This document shows, piece by piece, positions 40,862 to 48,636 of a stretch of DNA of 64,000 nt. The stretch lies in the NCBI RefSeq assembly GCF_002240355.1, contig NZ_CP016353.1, positions 372,001 to 436,000 on the forward strand, given 5' to 3'. This DNA is from Prauserella marina. GTDB lineage: Bacteria; Actinomycetota; Actinomycetes; Mycobacteriales; Pseudonocardiaceae. Numbering within the stretch: position 1 is the stretch's first letter; each line of letters starts with the position of its first letter. Under the pieces are notes generated by a model. That model worked only from the letters and a program-made list of their open reading frames with translations. It made no database searches and was not told where the DNA came from. A program made the translations under genes and the position numbers.

Positions 40862-41561
40862 ATGTACGACGTACGCCGGTTACGTCTGCTCAGGCAGCTT
40901 TCGCTACACGGGACGATCGCGGAGACCGCGAGGGTGTGCTCGCTGACCCCTTCTGCCGTTTCCCAGCAGCTTTCGTTGCTGGAAAGGGGAAGTCGGCACC
41001 ACGCTGCTGAGGAGAACCGGAAGGCTGCTCGTGCTCACGGAAGCGGCGCGAGTACTCGTCGAGCACACCGAAGTGGTGCTCGCCGACCTCGAAAAGGCGG
41101 AAGCCGCCGTCGCCGAGCTGGCTTCCACGGTCGGGGGCACGCTGGCTCTGGCCGCGTTCCCCACTGCCGCCAGAGCGCTCGCTCCCGGCGCCATCGCGCT
41201 GTGCGGCAACGCCCATCCGGGGTTGCGCGTGACCCTCGCCGAGTTGCCGACACCGGAAGCCCTCGACGCGGTGAAGGCAGGAACGATCGACATCGCGCTC
41301 AGCTACGGCTACAACCTGCTTCCCCGGCAACGCGATGCCGGTATCGAGGTCGTTCCGCTGCTGACCGAGCCGTTGCTGGCGGCGCTTCCCGCTGGTTTCC
41401 GCGATCGTGGTTCGCCGATCGCCCTCGCCGAACTCACCGAACCGAGGTTGACGAGAACCGTGTCTGCCGCCATCAGAGCGGGCAGCGCGAAGCAGCCGTC
41501 GATCGAGGCCATGCTCGCGGCGTTACGGACGACAGCGGCGGAGCGGCACCGGTATGCGTAA
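40862..41561 (+). pseudogene. LysR family regulator, frameshifted and internally deleted
   Basis: The first frame gives the LysR HTH (LRLLRQLSLHGTIAETARVCSLTPSAVSQQLSLLER), then fails. An extra G in the G-run at 40986-40989 restores the sequence VGTTLLRRTGRLLVLTEAARVLVEHTE in the next frame. The effector domain then runs to ALAELTEP and jumps to RTVSAAIRAGSAKQPSIEAMLAALR, skipping roughly 70-80 residues of the usual second subdomain. The total is about 233 codons against the usual 300. It diverges from the M24 pseudogene, its likely former target. Two independent lesions make a sequencing error unlikely as the whole explanation. Confidence 0.78.
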
Positions 41562-41991
41562 GCTTTCCCTCGTGATTTGTCCCAAGTGTCAGAACGTGAT
41601 GAAGACCGTCGACAAAGGCGGCATCCACCTTGAGCAGTGCGATGGCTGCCGGGGCATCTTCCTCGACCACGGGGAGCTTGAGCAGATCGTCAGGGCGGAG
41701 AACGCCTTCTACGGAGCGCCCGCGGCGGGACCGCCGCCTTACCGGCCCTCCGGTGGAGTTCCGCCCACCGCGCAATACGGTGGTGGCTACCGGGATTCGC
41801 CGAGGCCCCACCGTGGCGGCGGTGGCTACGCCGACTCGCCCCGTCCTTATCGAGGCGGCGGCTACGGGGATTCCCCCCGGCCCTATCGCGGCGGCGGTTA
41901 CGGGGATTCGCCGAGGCCGTACGGCGGCCACGGCTACGGACACGGGCACAAACGGCGCAAGCGGAGCTTCCTCGAAAACCTTTTCGACTGA
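41554..41991 (+). CDS. zinc-ribbon (TFIIB-type) protein with Gly/Tyr-rich tandem repeats
   Basis: A 145-aa protein. The N-terminal zf-TFIIB ribbon is ICPKCQNVMKTVDKGGIHLEQCDGCRGIFLDHGELEQI (CPKC and CDGC, with the family's FLDxGEL). The second half is a low-complexity tail with four 12-residue repeats of the type GGGYGDSPRPYR, ending in GHGYGHGHKRRKR, a His/Lys/Arg cluster. The start ATG 41554 overlaps the end of the LysR remnant by 8 bp. Likely a small nucleic-acid or protein-binding factor; the function is unknown. Confidence 0.85.
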   Translation: MRKLSLVICPKCQNVMKTVDKGGIHLEQCDGCRGIFLDHGELEQIVRAENAFYGAPAAGPPPYRPSGGVPPTAQYGGGYRDSPRPHRGGGGYADSPRPYRGGGYGDSPRPYRGGGYGDSPRPYGGHGYGHGHKRRKRSFLENLFD

Positions 41992-42015
41992 TTCTTCACC
42001 GGAATCTCACGCCCA

Positions 42016-42660
42016 ATGCTCGATCTGAAGATCTGTCCTTCCTGCGGCGATCGCGCCGACTTTCCTCAGGTGCGCGACGAACGGCTCGTCTGCGGGGAAT
42101 GCGGGCACGGGTGGAGTTTCCGGCGATTGCCGCTGTTCGCGGTGACGGGGCCGAGCGCCGGAGGCAAGTCGACGGTCGGCCCCGTGCTCGCCGATCGGCT
42201 GCGGGACACCGTGGTGGCCCTCGAACAGGACGTGCTGTGGACCGGTGGGCTGCGTGACGACGTCGAAGGGCATCCGCTGTTCCGGTCGACGTGGTTGCGG
42301 ATGGCGGCGATGATCGGACAGAGCGGGCGGCCCGTCGTGCTTTGCGGAACGGTCGTCCCCGCCGAGTTCGAGCCGCTGCCGGAGCGAGTGTTCTTCTCGC
42401 GAATCCACTACCTCGCGCTTGTCGCGGAACCGGACGTGCTCGCGGCCCGGTTGCGGGCAAGACCGGCGTGGCGGGAATGGGACGAACCGCGCATCGCGGA
42501 AATGCTCGCGTTCAACGAGTGGCTGCGTGCCGACGCGGCGACGATGTCGCCGCCCGTCGACCTGCTCGACACCACGGACGCGCCGGTGGCCGACATCGCG
42601 TCGAGGGTGACCGAGTGGATCAAGGCTCGCCTGCCGCCCGATCCGCGTGAGCCCACGTAA
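42016..42660 (+). CDS. P-loop nucleoside/nucleotide kinase-like ATPase with zinc ribbon
   Basis: A 214-aa protein. The N-terminal zinc ribbon is KICPSCGDRADFPQVRDERLVCGECGHGW (CPSC, CGEC). A P-loop kinase domain follows with GPSAGGKSTVG (Walker A at about residue 47), EQDVLWTGG, and LRARPAWREWDE in the lid region, like AAA-type nucleoside or gluconate kinases. It follows the zinc-ribbon protein by 24 bp on the same strand and is probably cotranscribed with it. The phosphate acceptor is unknown. Confidence 0.8.
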   Translation: MLDLKICPSCGDRADFPQVRDERLVCGECGHGWSFRRLPLFAVTGPSAGGKSTVGPVLADRLRDTVVALEQDVLWTGGLRDDVEGHPLFRSTWLRMAAMIGQSGRPVVLCGTVVPAEFEPLPERVFFSRIHYLALVAEPDVLAARLRARPAWREWDEPRIAEMLAFNEWLRADAATMSPPVDLLDTTDAPVADIASRVTEWIKARLPPDPREPT

Positions 42661-42666
42661 GCCGTG

Positions 42667-42752
42667 CGCGATTCCCCCGTCCAGGACGCCGAGATCCGCG
42701 TCCGGCCGCGCGAGATCCGCACTCGGGCACCCGAGAGCCCCGCTCGGACCTC
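42667..42752. repeat. second 21-bp tandem repeat array at a convergent junction
   Basis: Units begin at 42667, 42690, 42711 and 42732; the last three have a strict 21-bp period. Examples are CGAGATCCGCGTCCGGCCGCG and CGAGATCCGCACTCGGGCACC (each 21 bp; given in shortened form, CGAGATCCGC core). The same core CGAGATCCGC occurs in the 15680-15760 array. The array lies between the kinase stop and the convergent methyltransferase stop. Confidence 0.78.
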
Positions 42753-42778
42753 CCGCCAACCGGCCTGAGCAACCGGGC

Positions 42779-43915
42779 CTAAGCGAGCGGCCAGCGCAGT
42801 GTGCCGAGCCGGAACTCCTGCCGGTCACCTCTGATGCTGACGGTGAACCGGTCTCGGGCCGGTTTCCCGAGCGCGTACCAGCGTCGGTGCGTGGCCTCGA
42901 CGGTGTCCCATAGCCTGCGCGGGCCGCCCTGTTCCACAAGGTACTCACCGGCGACCGTCCGGTGGCTTGCCCATGAGCCGTCGGGGTGTGCGAGGTAGCA
43001 GGTGTCGCCGCCGCTTGGGTCGGGAAAGGGGACCGTGCCCGGGAGTTCGAGGCTGAGGAAGAACTCGAACGGATGCGCCGGGTCCAGCGTGTCGGCGAGC
43101 GACAGTTCGGTCACCGTCGTCGAGGCGACCTCGCGGTCGGCGATGACGGCGGAGACGTCGGGACGCCGGTGCGCGCGCATCGGCATGAATCTGCCGTTGC
43201 GCGCGAGTACCCTGCCCTCGCCGTCGTCGCCGGAACCCGCGACGATGCGCACGAGACCGGAGCCGATCGGGCGGTTGAGCGTGGTGAGTACGAGTCCGCC
43301 CTCTCTAGTCTGCGCGAGCCAGCTCTTGGGGATGCCGGACACCGCGCAGGTGCACAGCACCCTGTCGTATGGCGCGTCGTCGGGAAATCCGTTGGCGCCG
43401 TCGGCGAGTTCGCACCTTGGCCGGTAGTCGAGCGCGTTCAGCGCGGCGCGGGCCGAGGGCAGAAGTACGGGATCGATGTCCACTGTGGATACATTCGCGT
43501 CGCCGAGGCGGTCGCACAGCAGCGCGGCGTTGTACCCGGTTCCGGTCCCGATCTCCAGCACCCTGTCGCCTTCGCGCACGCGCAGCTCTTCGAGCATGAC
43601 GGCCATGATTCCCGGCATGCTCGACGAGCACGTGGGAATGCCGGTCACCGGTCCTTCCTCTCGGGCGGTGAGCCAGCGATGTGGGTCGTCGTCGAGTTGG
43701 GTGACGAGAACGATGTCGGAATAGCAGGCGTCGAGCCAGCCTTCGTCGCCTTCCTCCACGGCCACCCAGCGTTGGCCGTCCGGGAGGAAGAACCTCGGAA
43801 GGAAGGCGTGCCGGGGAACGCGGCGGAATGCCTCGGCCCACAGCGGGTCGGTCAGCACACCGTCGCGGCGAAGCCTGGCGATGAGGCGCTTGCGTTCGCG
43901 GGCGGCGAAACCCAT
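42779..43915 (-). CDS. PCMT-like protein methyltransferase
   Basis: A 378-aa protein resembling protein-L-isoaspartate O-methyltransferase with a long C-terminal extension. PCMT features are FRRVPRHAFLPRFF near the N-terminus, SSSMPGIMAVMLEEL (PCMT pre-motif), VLEIGTGTGYNAALL (SAM motif I), DAPYDRVLCTCAV and LVLTTLNRPIGSGLV. The last 170 residues are a substrate-specific region (TLDPAHPFEFFLSLELPG). Such long PCMT homologues in actinomycetes can act on proteins or modified peptides; no precursor peptide was seen nearby. ATG 43915 (MGFAARERKRL) is preferred. Confidence 0.82.
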   Translation of the reverse strand: MGFAARERKRLIARLRRDGVLTDPLWAEAFRRVPRHAFLPRFFLPDGQRWVAVEEGDEGWLDACYSDIVLVTQLDDDPHRWLTAREEGPVTGIPTCSSSMPGIMAVMLEELRVREGDRVLEIGTGTGYNAALLCDRLGDANVSTVDIDPVLLPSARAALNALDYRPRCELADGANGFPDDAPYDRVLCTCAVSGIPKSWLAQTREGGLVLTTLNRPIGSGLVRIVAGSGDDGEGRVLARNGRFMPMRAHRRPDVSAVIADREVASTTVTELSLADTLDPAHPFEFFLSLELPGTVPFPDPSGGDTCYLAHPDGSWASHRTVAGEYLVEQGGPRRLWDTVEATHRRWYALGKPARDRFTVSIRGDRQEFRLGTLRWPLA

Positions 43916-43943
43916 GAGCCCAAGCCTAGTCACACCCGATCGG

Positions 43944-43986
43944 TGCAAGCAGTGTGCTTGCAAAAGCTAGCACTTGGGCGTACCTT
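43944..43986 (+). promoter_or_regulatory. palindrome and promoter upstream of the XRE-HbhA operon
   Basis: TGCAAGCA (43944-43951), 3-nt spacer, TGCTTGCA (43955-43962) is a perfect inverted repeat. It overlaps a possible -35 TTGCAA (43959-43964), with TACCTT (43981-43986) 16 nt downstream as -10. A partially overlapping GTGCT/AGCAC pair lies at 43954-43973. Autoregulation by the XRE protein is plausible. Confidence 0.55.
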
Positions 43987-44017
43987 CGAAATTGCCGTGA
44001 GGAGGTGGCAAAGCCAG

Positions 44018-44455
44018 TTGACGGAGACATCGGCTGCCGAGCACGAAGAGGGTGGCTCGGGGCCCATCGACAAGGTTGCCGACCTCGGTCGGGACATCGG
44101 GGTCTACATCCGTCAGCAGCGCAACAACGCCAAGATCTCGTTACGGCAGCTGTCGAAACTGGCCGGTGTTTCCAACCCCTACCTGAGTCAGATCGAACGC
44201 GGGGTCCGCAAACCGAGCGCGGAGATCCTGCAACAGATCGCCAAGGGGCTGCGAATCTCGGCGGAGGCGCTTTACGTGCAGGCCGGAATTCTCGACCTGC
44301 CGAAAGGTGGCCCGGTCGTCGACGCCGTGCGCGCCGACACCGAGCTGTCAGAGCGCCAGAAACAGGTTCTGCTCGACGTGTACGAGTCGTTTCGCCGGGA
44401 GAACCGAGCAGCGTCATCCGAGTCATCAGAACCCGAGCCGGAAGCCAAGGAGTAA
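44018..44455 (+). CDS. XRE family regulator of the Rv0474 type
   Basis: A 145-aa protein with an HTH (IRQQRNNAKISLRQLSKLAGVSNPYLSQIERG; recognition helix SNPYLSQIERG) and a helical tail ending ELSERQKQVLLDVYESFRREN. Order and sequence match M. tuberculosis Rv0474, which precedes hbhA. The start is uncertain: TTG 44018 has AGGAGG 12 nt upstream and begins LTETSAAEHEE; GTG 43997 lacks an RBS. The HbhA-like gene follows 5 nt after the stop, so they are cotranscribed. Confidence 0.87.
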   Translation: MTETSAAEHEEGGSGPIDKVADLGRDIGVYIRQQRNNAKISLRQLSKLAGVSNPYLSQIERGVRKPSAEILQQIAKGLRISAEALYVQAGILDLPKGGPVVDAVRADTELSERQKQVLLDVYESFRRENRAASSESSEPEPEAKE

Positions 44456-44460
44456 TCATC

Positions 44461-45123
44461 ATGGCGAGCACCACACCAGAGGATGTTCGCAAGGCTGTGA
44501 ACACTGCCTTCGAGCAGGTCAAGACGTCGTTGCTGGCCGCGCTCGGCGCGGGCAACCTTGCCAGTCAGGCCGTTGCCGACGCCGTGAACAAGGCCAAGGA
44601 GCGGGTAACCGAAAGCAGTGAGACGGCACGGAAGAACATCGAGGAACTGCCGTCCGAGGTCGAGAGTTTCCGCGAGAAGCTGGAGCCGACCGAGCTGCGC
44701 AAGCTGCTCGACGAGTACACCGACGCGGCGCTGAAGCTCTACCACAAGCTCGCCGAGTCCGGCGAGGAGACGTGGGAGAAGATCCGCACCCAGCCGCAGG
44801 TCAAGAAGAGCTTCGACCAGCTCGAAGAGGCTCTGCACGCCGCGCAGGGCAGGGTTGACGGCGTCGCGTCGGACGCGAAGGAGCGGGTCGACGAGGTCTT
44901 CACGCGGGTCACCGGCCGCACCAGGGAAGCGGGCGAAGAGGTCGCGACCAAGGTCGAAGACGTCGCTGCCAAGGTCGAGGACGTCGCCAACGAGGTGGCC
45001 GACAAGGTCGAGGACGCCGCGCCGAAGGCCACGGAGAAGGACGCGCCGAAGACGGGGACCGCCCGCAAGAGTGGTAGCCCCGCGCGCAAGACCAACGGCT
45101 CCGCCGCCAAAACCGACAAGTAG
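44461..45123 (+). CDS. heparin-binding haemagglutinin (HbhA)-like protein
   Basis: A 220-aa helical surface-associated protein. The N-terminal region (TPEDVRKAVNTAFEQVKTSLLAALGAGNLASQAV) and coiled-coil core (ETARKNIEELPSEVESFREKL, ELRKLLDEYTDAALKLYHKLAE) match mycobacterial HbhA. The C-terminus has the Lys/Ala-rich tail (KNGSAAKTDK type: AKTDK), preceded by repeats of AAKVEDVANEVADKVEDAA, which replace the mycobacterial heparin-binding repeats. AAGGAG precedes ATG 44461. In mycobacteria HbhA is an adhesin and also associates with lipid inclusions; a non-pathogen role such as lipid or cell-surface organisation is inferred. Confidence 0.85.
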   Translation: MASTTPEDVRKAVNTAFEQVKTSLLAALGAGNLASQAVADAVNKAKERVTESSETARKNIEELPSEVESFREKLEPTELRKLLDEYTDAALKLYHKLAESGEETWEKIRTQPQVKKSFDQLEEALHAAQGRVDGVASDAKERVDEVFTRVTGRTREAGEEVATKVEDVAAKVEDVANEVADKVEDAAPKATEKDAPKTGTARKSGSPARKTNGSAAKTDK

Positions 45124-45137
45124 GACACGTGTTCGAT

Positions 45138-45175
45138 CAGTGCCCCGGTCCCGCGACAGCGGCGCCGGGGCACTG
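45138..45175 (+). terminator. 11-bp hairpin after hbhA-like gene
   Basis: CAGTGCCCCGG (45138-45148) pairs perfectly with CCGGGGCACTG (45165-45175), 15 nt after the stop, with a 16-nt loop. No long T-tract follows, so it is a GC-rich terminator of the kind common in actinomycetes. It would uncouple hbhA from the DUF2516 gene. Confidence 0.75.
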
Positions 45176-45206
45176 TGATCGTCTCGCACTGACGTAGTCT
45201 GGGTGA

Positions 45207-45503
45207 GTGCCGCTCCCTGCGCTATGGATCGTTTGGGCCATCGACTGGGCCGGGACCCTGGTGGGTCTCGTCGCCTTCATCCATGCCCTCACGCAAAGAG
45301 CCGACGCCTACACCGCCGCCGATCGCATGACGAAGCCGGTCTGGCTCGCGATCACCGGTGGCTCGACGGCCGCGATGCTCCTGTTCGGTTTCTACGGAGC
45401 GGGCATGATCTTCTGGCTGGCCGGGATGGTCGCCTCGCTCGTGTACATCGTCGATGTGCGGCCGAAGCTCATCGACGTGCAGCGCGGCGGTCAGAGCTGG
45501 TAG
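45207..45503 (+). CDS. DUF2516 family membrane protein
   Basis: A 98-aa protein with two or three membrane segments (ALWIVWAIDWAGTLVGLVAFIHAL, VWLAITGGSTAAMLLFGFYG, MIFWLAGMVASLVYIVD) and the terminal VRPKLIDVQRG typical of DUF2516. M. tuberculosis Rv0476 occupies the same position after hbhA. GTG 45207 is the start. No known function. Confidence 0.87.
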   Translation: MPLPALWIVWAIDWAGTLVGLVAFIHALTQRADAYTAADRMTKPVWLAITGGSTAAMLLFGFYGAGMIFWLAGMVASLVYIVDVRPKLIDVQRGGQSW

Positions 45504-45524
45504 CACCTTGAGTACGGTGGCGGT

Positions 45525-46073
45525 GTGAGCACCTGGAGTATCGCGGGAACACTGCCGGTCGAACCTGCCGCTGCCCGGCCTGACCTGGTCGCCGAGCCGG
45601 TGGCGAAGGCACTCGCCGGTGTCACCGCGCCAGTGGGCATCGCCGAAATCGATCCTGACCTCGCCGACACCGCGGAGTTCTGCTCGGCATACGGCTCGCC
45701 GCTTTCGGCTTCGGCCAACTGCGTCGTCGTCGCCGGTAAGCGCGGGGGCGAGGTCAAGTACGCGGCGGTCATGATCCTCGCTACCACCCGTGCCGACGTC
45801 AACAACGTGGTCAGGCGCAGGCTCGATGTGAGGAAGGCGTCGTTCGCGCCCATGGTCGAGGCCGTCGAACTGACCGCGATGGAGTACGGCGGCATCACTC
45901 CGATCGGGTTGCCCGATGGCTGGCCGATCCTGGTCGACAAGGCGGTCGCCGACTCACCCGAACTGGTGGTGGGCAGCGGTGTCCGGGGCAGCAAACTGCT
46001 GGTTACCGGCGCGTTCCTGGCTTCACTTCCCGGTGCCGAGGTGATTGAAGGGCTTGCCACCGAGGCAATCTAG
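45525..46073 (+). CDS. YbaK/EbsC family (aminoacyl-tRNA deacylase-like) protein
   Basis: A 182-aa protein with the YbaK/ProX-like fold: VAKALAGVTAPVGIAEIDPDLADTAEFC near the N-terminus, CVVVAGKRGGEVKYAAVMILATTRADVNNVVRRRLDVRKASFAP in the middle and MEYGGITPIGLP, the substrate-loop GGITPxGLP signature. Family members clear misacylated tRNA; the catalytic Lys would be the one in GKRGG or VRKASF. GTG 45525 is 21 nt after the DUF2516 stop. Trans-editing activity is inferred. Confidence 0.85.
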   Translation: MSTWSIAGTLPVEPAAARPDLVAEPVAKALAGVTAPVGIAEIDPDLADTAEFCSAYGSPLSASANCVVVAGKRGGEVKYAAVMILATTRADVNNVVRRRLDVRKASFAPMVEAVELTAMEYGGITPIGLPDGWPILVDKAVADSPELVVGSGVRGSKLLVTGAFLASLPGAEVIEGLATEAI

Positions 46074-46125
46074 GACACTGCCTTCCTCTGTTCACGACGA
46101 AATCTTGACGACAACGGGAGAGCGC

Positions 46126-46581
46126 ATGGGAAAGGTCACGGCAACGGCGGAGCGCACCATCGACGCACCGGCGGACAGGGTGCGCGGTCTTGTCGCCGAC
46201 TACTCGGAGGCACGGCCGAAGATCCTCACCGAGCAGTACCGCGACTACGAGGTCACCGAGGGCGGCAAGGGTGCTGGCACCGTAGCCAAGTGGAAGCTTC
46301 AGGCGACCTCGAAACGGGTGAGGGACGTGGCGGCCACCGTGACGGAACCCGAACCGGGAACGCTCGTCGAGACCGACGCGAACTCCAGCATGGTCACGAC
46401 GTGGACGGTGAGGGAGGCCGGTGACGGCGGCAAGCGCAGCCTGGTGAGGGTCGAAACGAGCTGGGACGGCGCGGGCGGCATCGGCGGTTTCTTCGAGAAG
46501 ACGTTCGCGCCCGGCGGGTTGAAGCGCATCTACGACGGCGTGCTCGCCAAACTGGAGGAGCAGGCGAGGGTTTCGTCATGA
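46126..46581 (+). CDS. SRPBCC family protein
   Basis: A 151-aa START/Bet v 1-like protein: VTATAERTIDAPADRVRGLVADYSEARPKIL at the N-terminus, YEVTEGGKGAGTVAKWKLQA, and a long C-terminal helix (FEKTFAPGGLKRIYDGVLAKLEEQA). Such proteins bind hydrophobic ligands; here no ligand is indicated. It ends overlapping the next gene's ATG (ATGA), so it is translationally coupled to an oxidoreductase. AACGGGAGAGC serves as a weak RBS. Confidence 0.85.
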   Translation: MGKVTATAERTIDAPADRVRGLVADYSEARPKILTEQYRDYEVTEGGKGAGTVAKWKLQATSKRVRDVAATVTEPEPGTLVETDANSSMVTTWTVREAGDGGKRSLVRVETSWDGAGGIGGFFEKTFAPGGLKRIYDGVLAKLEEQARVSS

Positions 46582-47576
46582 AGGCAACCGAGGTCAGGCT
46601 CGCCTCCCGGCCGCACGGAGAGCCGACGCCGGACAACTTCGACATCGTGGATGTCGAGGTTCCCAGCGCGGGCGAGGGACAGATGCTCGTGCGCAACACG
46701 TGGATCTCGGTCGATCCCTACATGCGCGGCCGGATGAGTTCGGCCAAGTCGTACGCGGCGCCTTACGAGGTCGGCAAGGTCATGCACGGCGGGGCGCTCG
46801 GCGAGGTCGTCGAGTCCAAGGCGGACGGATTCGCCGAGGGCGACATCGTGTTGCACGGCCTCGGCTGGAGGACGCACGCGGTGCTCGACGCCAACCAGGC
46901 GACCGTCGTCGATCCCGACGCGGCACCGGTGACGGCCTACCTCGGCGTGCTGGGCATGACCGGGCTCACCGCGTACGCGGGCCTTGTCGATGTTGCTCTG
47001 CAAGCACCGGGCGACACCGTGTTCGTCTCAGGTGCCGCTGGCGCGGTCGGTTCGGTCGTCGGCCAGCTCGCGAAGCGCAGGGGCGCGGCCAAAGTCATCG
47101 GCAGCGCCGGTTCCGACGACAAGGTCAGGTGGCTCGTCGACGAACTCGGCTTCGACGCTGCCTTCAACTACAAGCACGCCCCGGTCGCCGAACAGCTTGC
47201 CGCCGCGGCAACCGATGGTGTCGACGTCTACTTCGACAACGTCGGCGGCGACCACCTCGAAGCCGCGATCGACTCGCTCAATCTGCACGGCCGGATCGCC
47301 GTGTGCGGCATGATCTCGCAGTACAACCTGACCGAGCCTGGCGCGGCGCCGCGTAACCTCGCGCAGATCATCGCGAAGCGATTCACGATGCGCGGATTCC
47401 TCGTCGCCGATCACGTCGACGCGCGGCCGAGGTTTCTCGCCGAGGTGGCGCCGCTCGTGGCCGAGGGAAAGCTGAAGTACTCGGAGACCGTCGTCGACGG
47501 AATTCGTCAAGCACCACAAGCCTTCCTCGATCTCATGATCGGCGCCAACACCGGCAAAATGCTCGTCCGCCTCTGA
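46578..47576 (+). CDS. NADP-dependent oxidoreductase of the MDR superfamily (curcumin/alkenal reductase-like)
   Basis: A 332-aa zinc-independent medium-chain reductase. It has ISVDPYMRGRM (family hallmark) at about residue 50, VLGMTGLTAYAGLVDVA, the NADP-binding VSGAAGAVGSVVGQLAK at about residue 150, and DVYFDNVGGDHLEAAI, then GRIAVCGMISQYN. These enzymes reduce enones, prostaglandins or alkenals. It overlaps the SRPBCC gene by 4 bp. It ends 6 bp before the end of the convergent formyltransferase gene, the left border of the siderophore locus. Confidence 0.9.
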   Translation: MKATEVRLASRPHGEPTPDNFDIVDVEVPSAGEGQMLVRNTWISVDPYMRGRMSSAKSYAAPYEVGKVMHGGALGEVVESKADGFAEGDIVLHGLGWRTHAVLDANQATVVDPDAAPVTAYLGVLGMTGLTAYAGLVDVALQAPGDTVFVSGAAGAVGSVVGQLAKRRGAAKVIGSAGSDDKVRWLVDELGFDAAFNYKHAPVAEQLAAAATDGVDVYFDNVGGDHLEAAIDSLNLHGRIAVCGMISQYNLTEPGAAPRNLAQIIAKRFTMRGFLVADHVDARPRFLAEVAPLVAEGKLKYSETVVDGIRQAPQAFLDLMIGANTGKMLVRL

Positions 47577-47582
47577 GGATTG

Positions 47583-48524
47583 TCAGCCGGCGCCGAGGTA
47601 GCCGCCCATGGTGCGGAAATAGTCCGTTGCCTTGTAGTCGGTGCCGTCCTCGGTCCGGACCGCCTCGATGGTGAGCCCGTGATTGCGGCCGTAGCGCGCG
47701 TCGGCGCCCGCGACGATCACGACGCCGTCGCCTTCGGGGATGAAGATCCGGCCGGGGGTACCGCCGTAGCGGCCATCGGACACCGAGGCTTTGGTGACGC
47801 GGATGCGCTCGCCCTTGTGGAACGTGTAGGCGTTGGGATAGGGGTCCGACTGTGCACGTACCAAGCGCTCGATGTCCTCGGCCGGCCAGCTCCAGTCGAT
47901 GCGACTGTCCACAAGGGAGCGTTTGTGAAAGAAGCTGGCCTTGTCGCGGTCCTGCGGAGTTCCCTCCGTCCTGCCTTCCGCGATGTCGGCAATGGCTTCG
48001 CGCACAACGGGTTCGATGAGGTCGACGGTCCGGTGGAAGAGATCCGTCGCGGTGTCCTTCGGGCCGACCTCGACGGCGCGCTGCCTGATGATCGGTCCCG
48101 CGTCGAGCTCGACATCCATCATGTGCGCGGTGACGCCGACTTCCCGTTCTCCGTTGATGAGCGCCCAGATGAGCGGTGAAAAGCCCGCGTAGGCAGGCAG
48201 TAGCGAGTCGTGGACGTTGAGCGTGCCGTACCGGGGAAGGGTGAAGATCTCCGGTGGCAACCAGGTTCGCCAGTTGTTGGCGACGATGAGGTCAGGACGC
48301 AGTTCGGTGAGTCGCGCGGTGAGTTCCGCGTCGGGGCGGTTGCGCAGCACCACGTCGACGTCGTGTTCGGTAGCAAGGTCGGCGACGGAGTCGGCCCAGA
48401 TCCGTTCGTAGGCGTGGTCGGACTTGGGGTGGGTGACCACCAGTACGACCTCGTGCTCCGAGTCGAGCAACGCGCGCAGGGTCCGGTGCCCCCACGTCTG
48501 ATACCCGAACATGACGACCCGCAT
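47583..48524 (-). CDS. N5-hydroxyornithine formyltransferase of siderophore biosynthesis (CchA-like)
   Basis: A 313-aa formyltransferase of the methionyl-tRNA formyltransferase fold. It has FGYQTWGHRTLRALL, ANNWRTWLPPEIF, the catalytic region LNVHDSLLPAYAGFSPLIWALINGE (N, H and D of the Fmt triad), and DRIDWSWPAEDIERLVRA-type elements (RIDWSWPAEDI). It differs from housekeeping Fmt in its start (MRVVMFGYQTWG) and its position: it diverges from an ornithine monooxygenase across two IdeR-like boxes. It would transfer formyl from formyl-THF to N5-hydroxyornithine, the step seen in coelichelin biosynthesis (CchA). Iron repression is inferred. Confidence 0.87.
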   Translation of the reverse strand: MRVVMFGYQTWGHRTLRALLDSEHEVVLVVTHPKSDHAYERIWADSVADLATEHDVDVVLRNRPDAELTARLTELRPDLIVANNWRTWLPPEIFTLPRYGTLNVHDSLLPAYAGFSPLIWALINGEREVGVTAHMMDVELDAGPIIRQRAVEVGPKDTATDLFHRTVDLIEPVVREAIADIAEGRTEGTPQDRDKASFFHKRSLVDSRIDWSWPAEDIERLVRAQSDPYPNAYTFHKGERIRVTKASVSDGRYGGTPGRIFIPEGDGVVIVAGADARYGRNHGLTIEAVRTEDGTDYKATDYFRTMGGYLGAG

Positions 48525-48559
48525 CGGCTCTCCAGTACCTCGACGGCAAACGGCCTTAG

Positions 48560-48578
48560 TGAAGCAAGCCTTACCTAA
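48560..48578 (-). promoter_or_regulatory. IdeR/DmdR-type iron box, formyltransferase side
   Basis: TTAGGTAAGGCTTGCTTCA on the minus strand agrees with the actinobacterial consensus TTAGGTTAGGCTAACCTAA at 14 of 19 positions by hand count. It lies 36 bp upstream of the formyltransferase start. Confidence 0.72.
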
Positions 48579-48636
48579 GATCGCAACCCCGTCCAGGCAC
48601 GAGATGTATCACCCACGAATGTACTAACTGAGGGGG

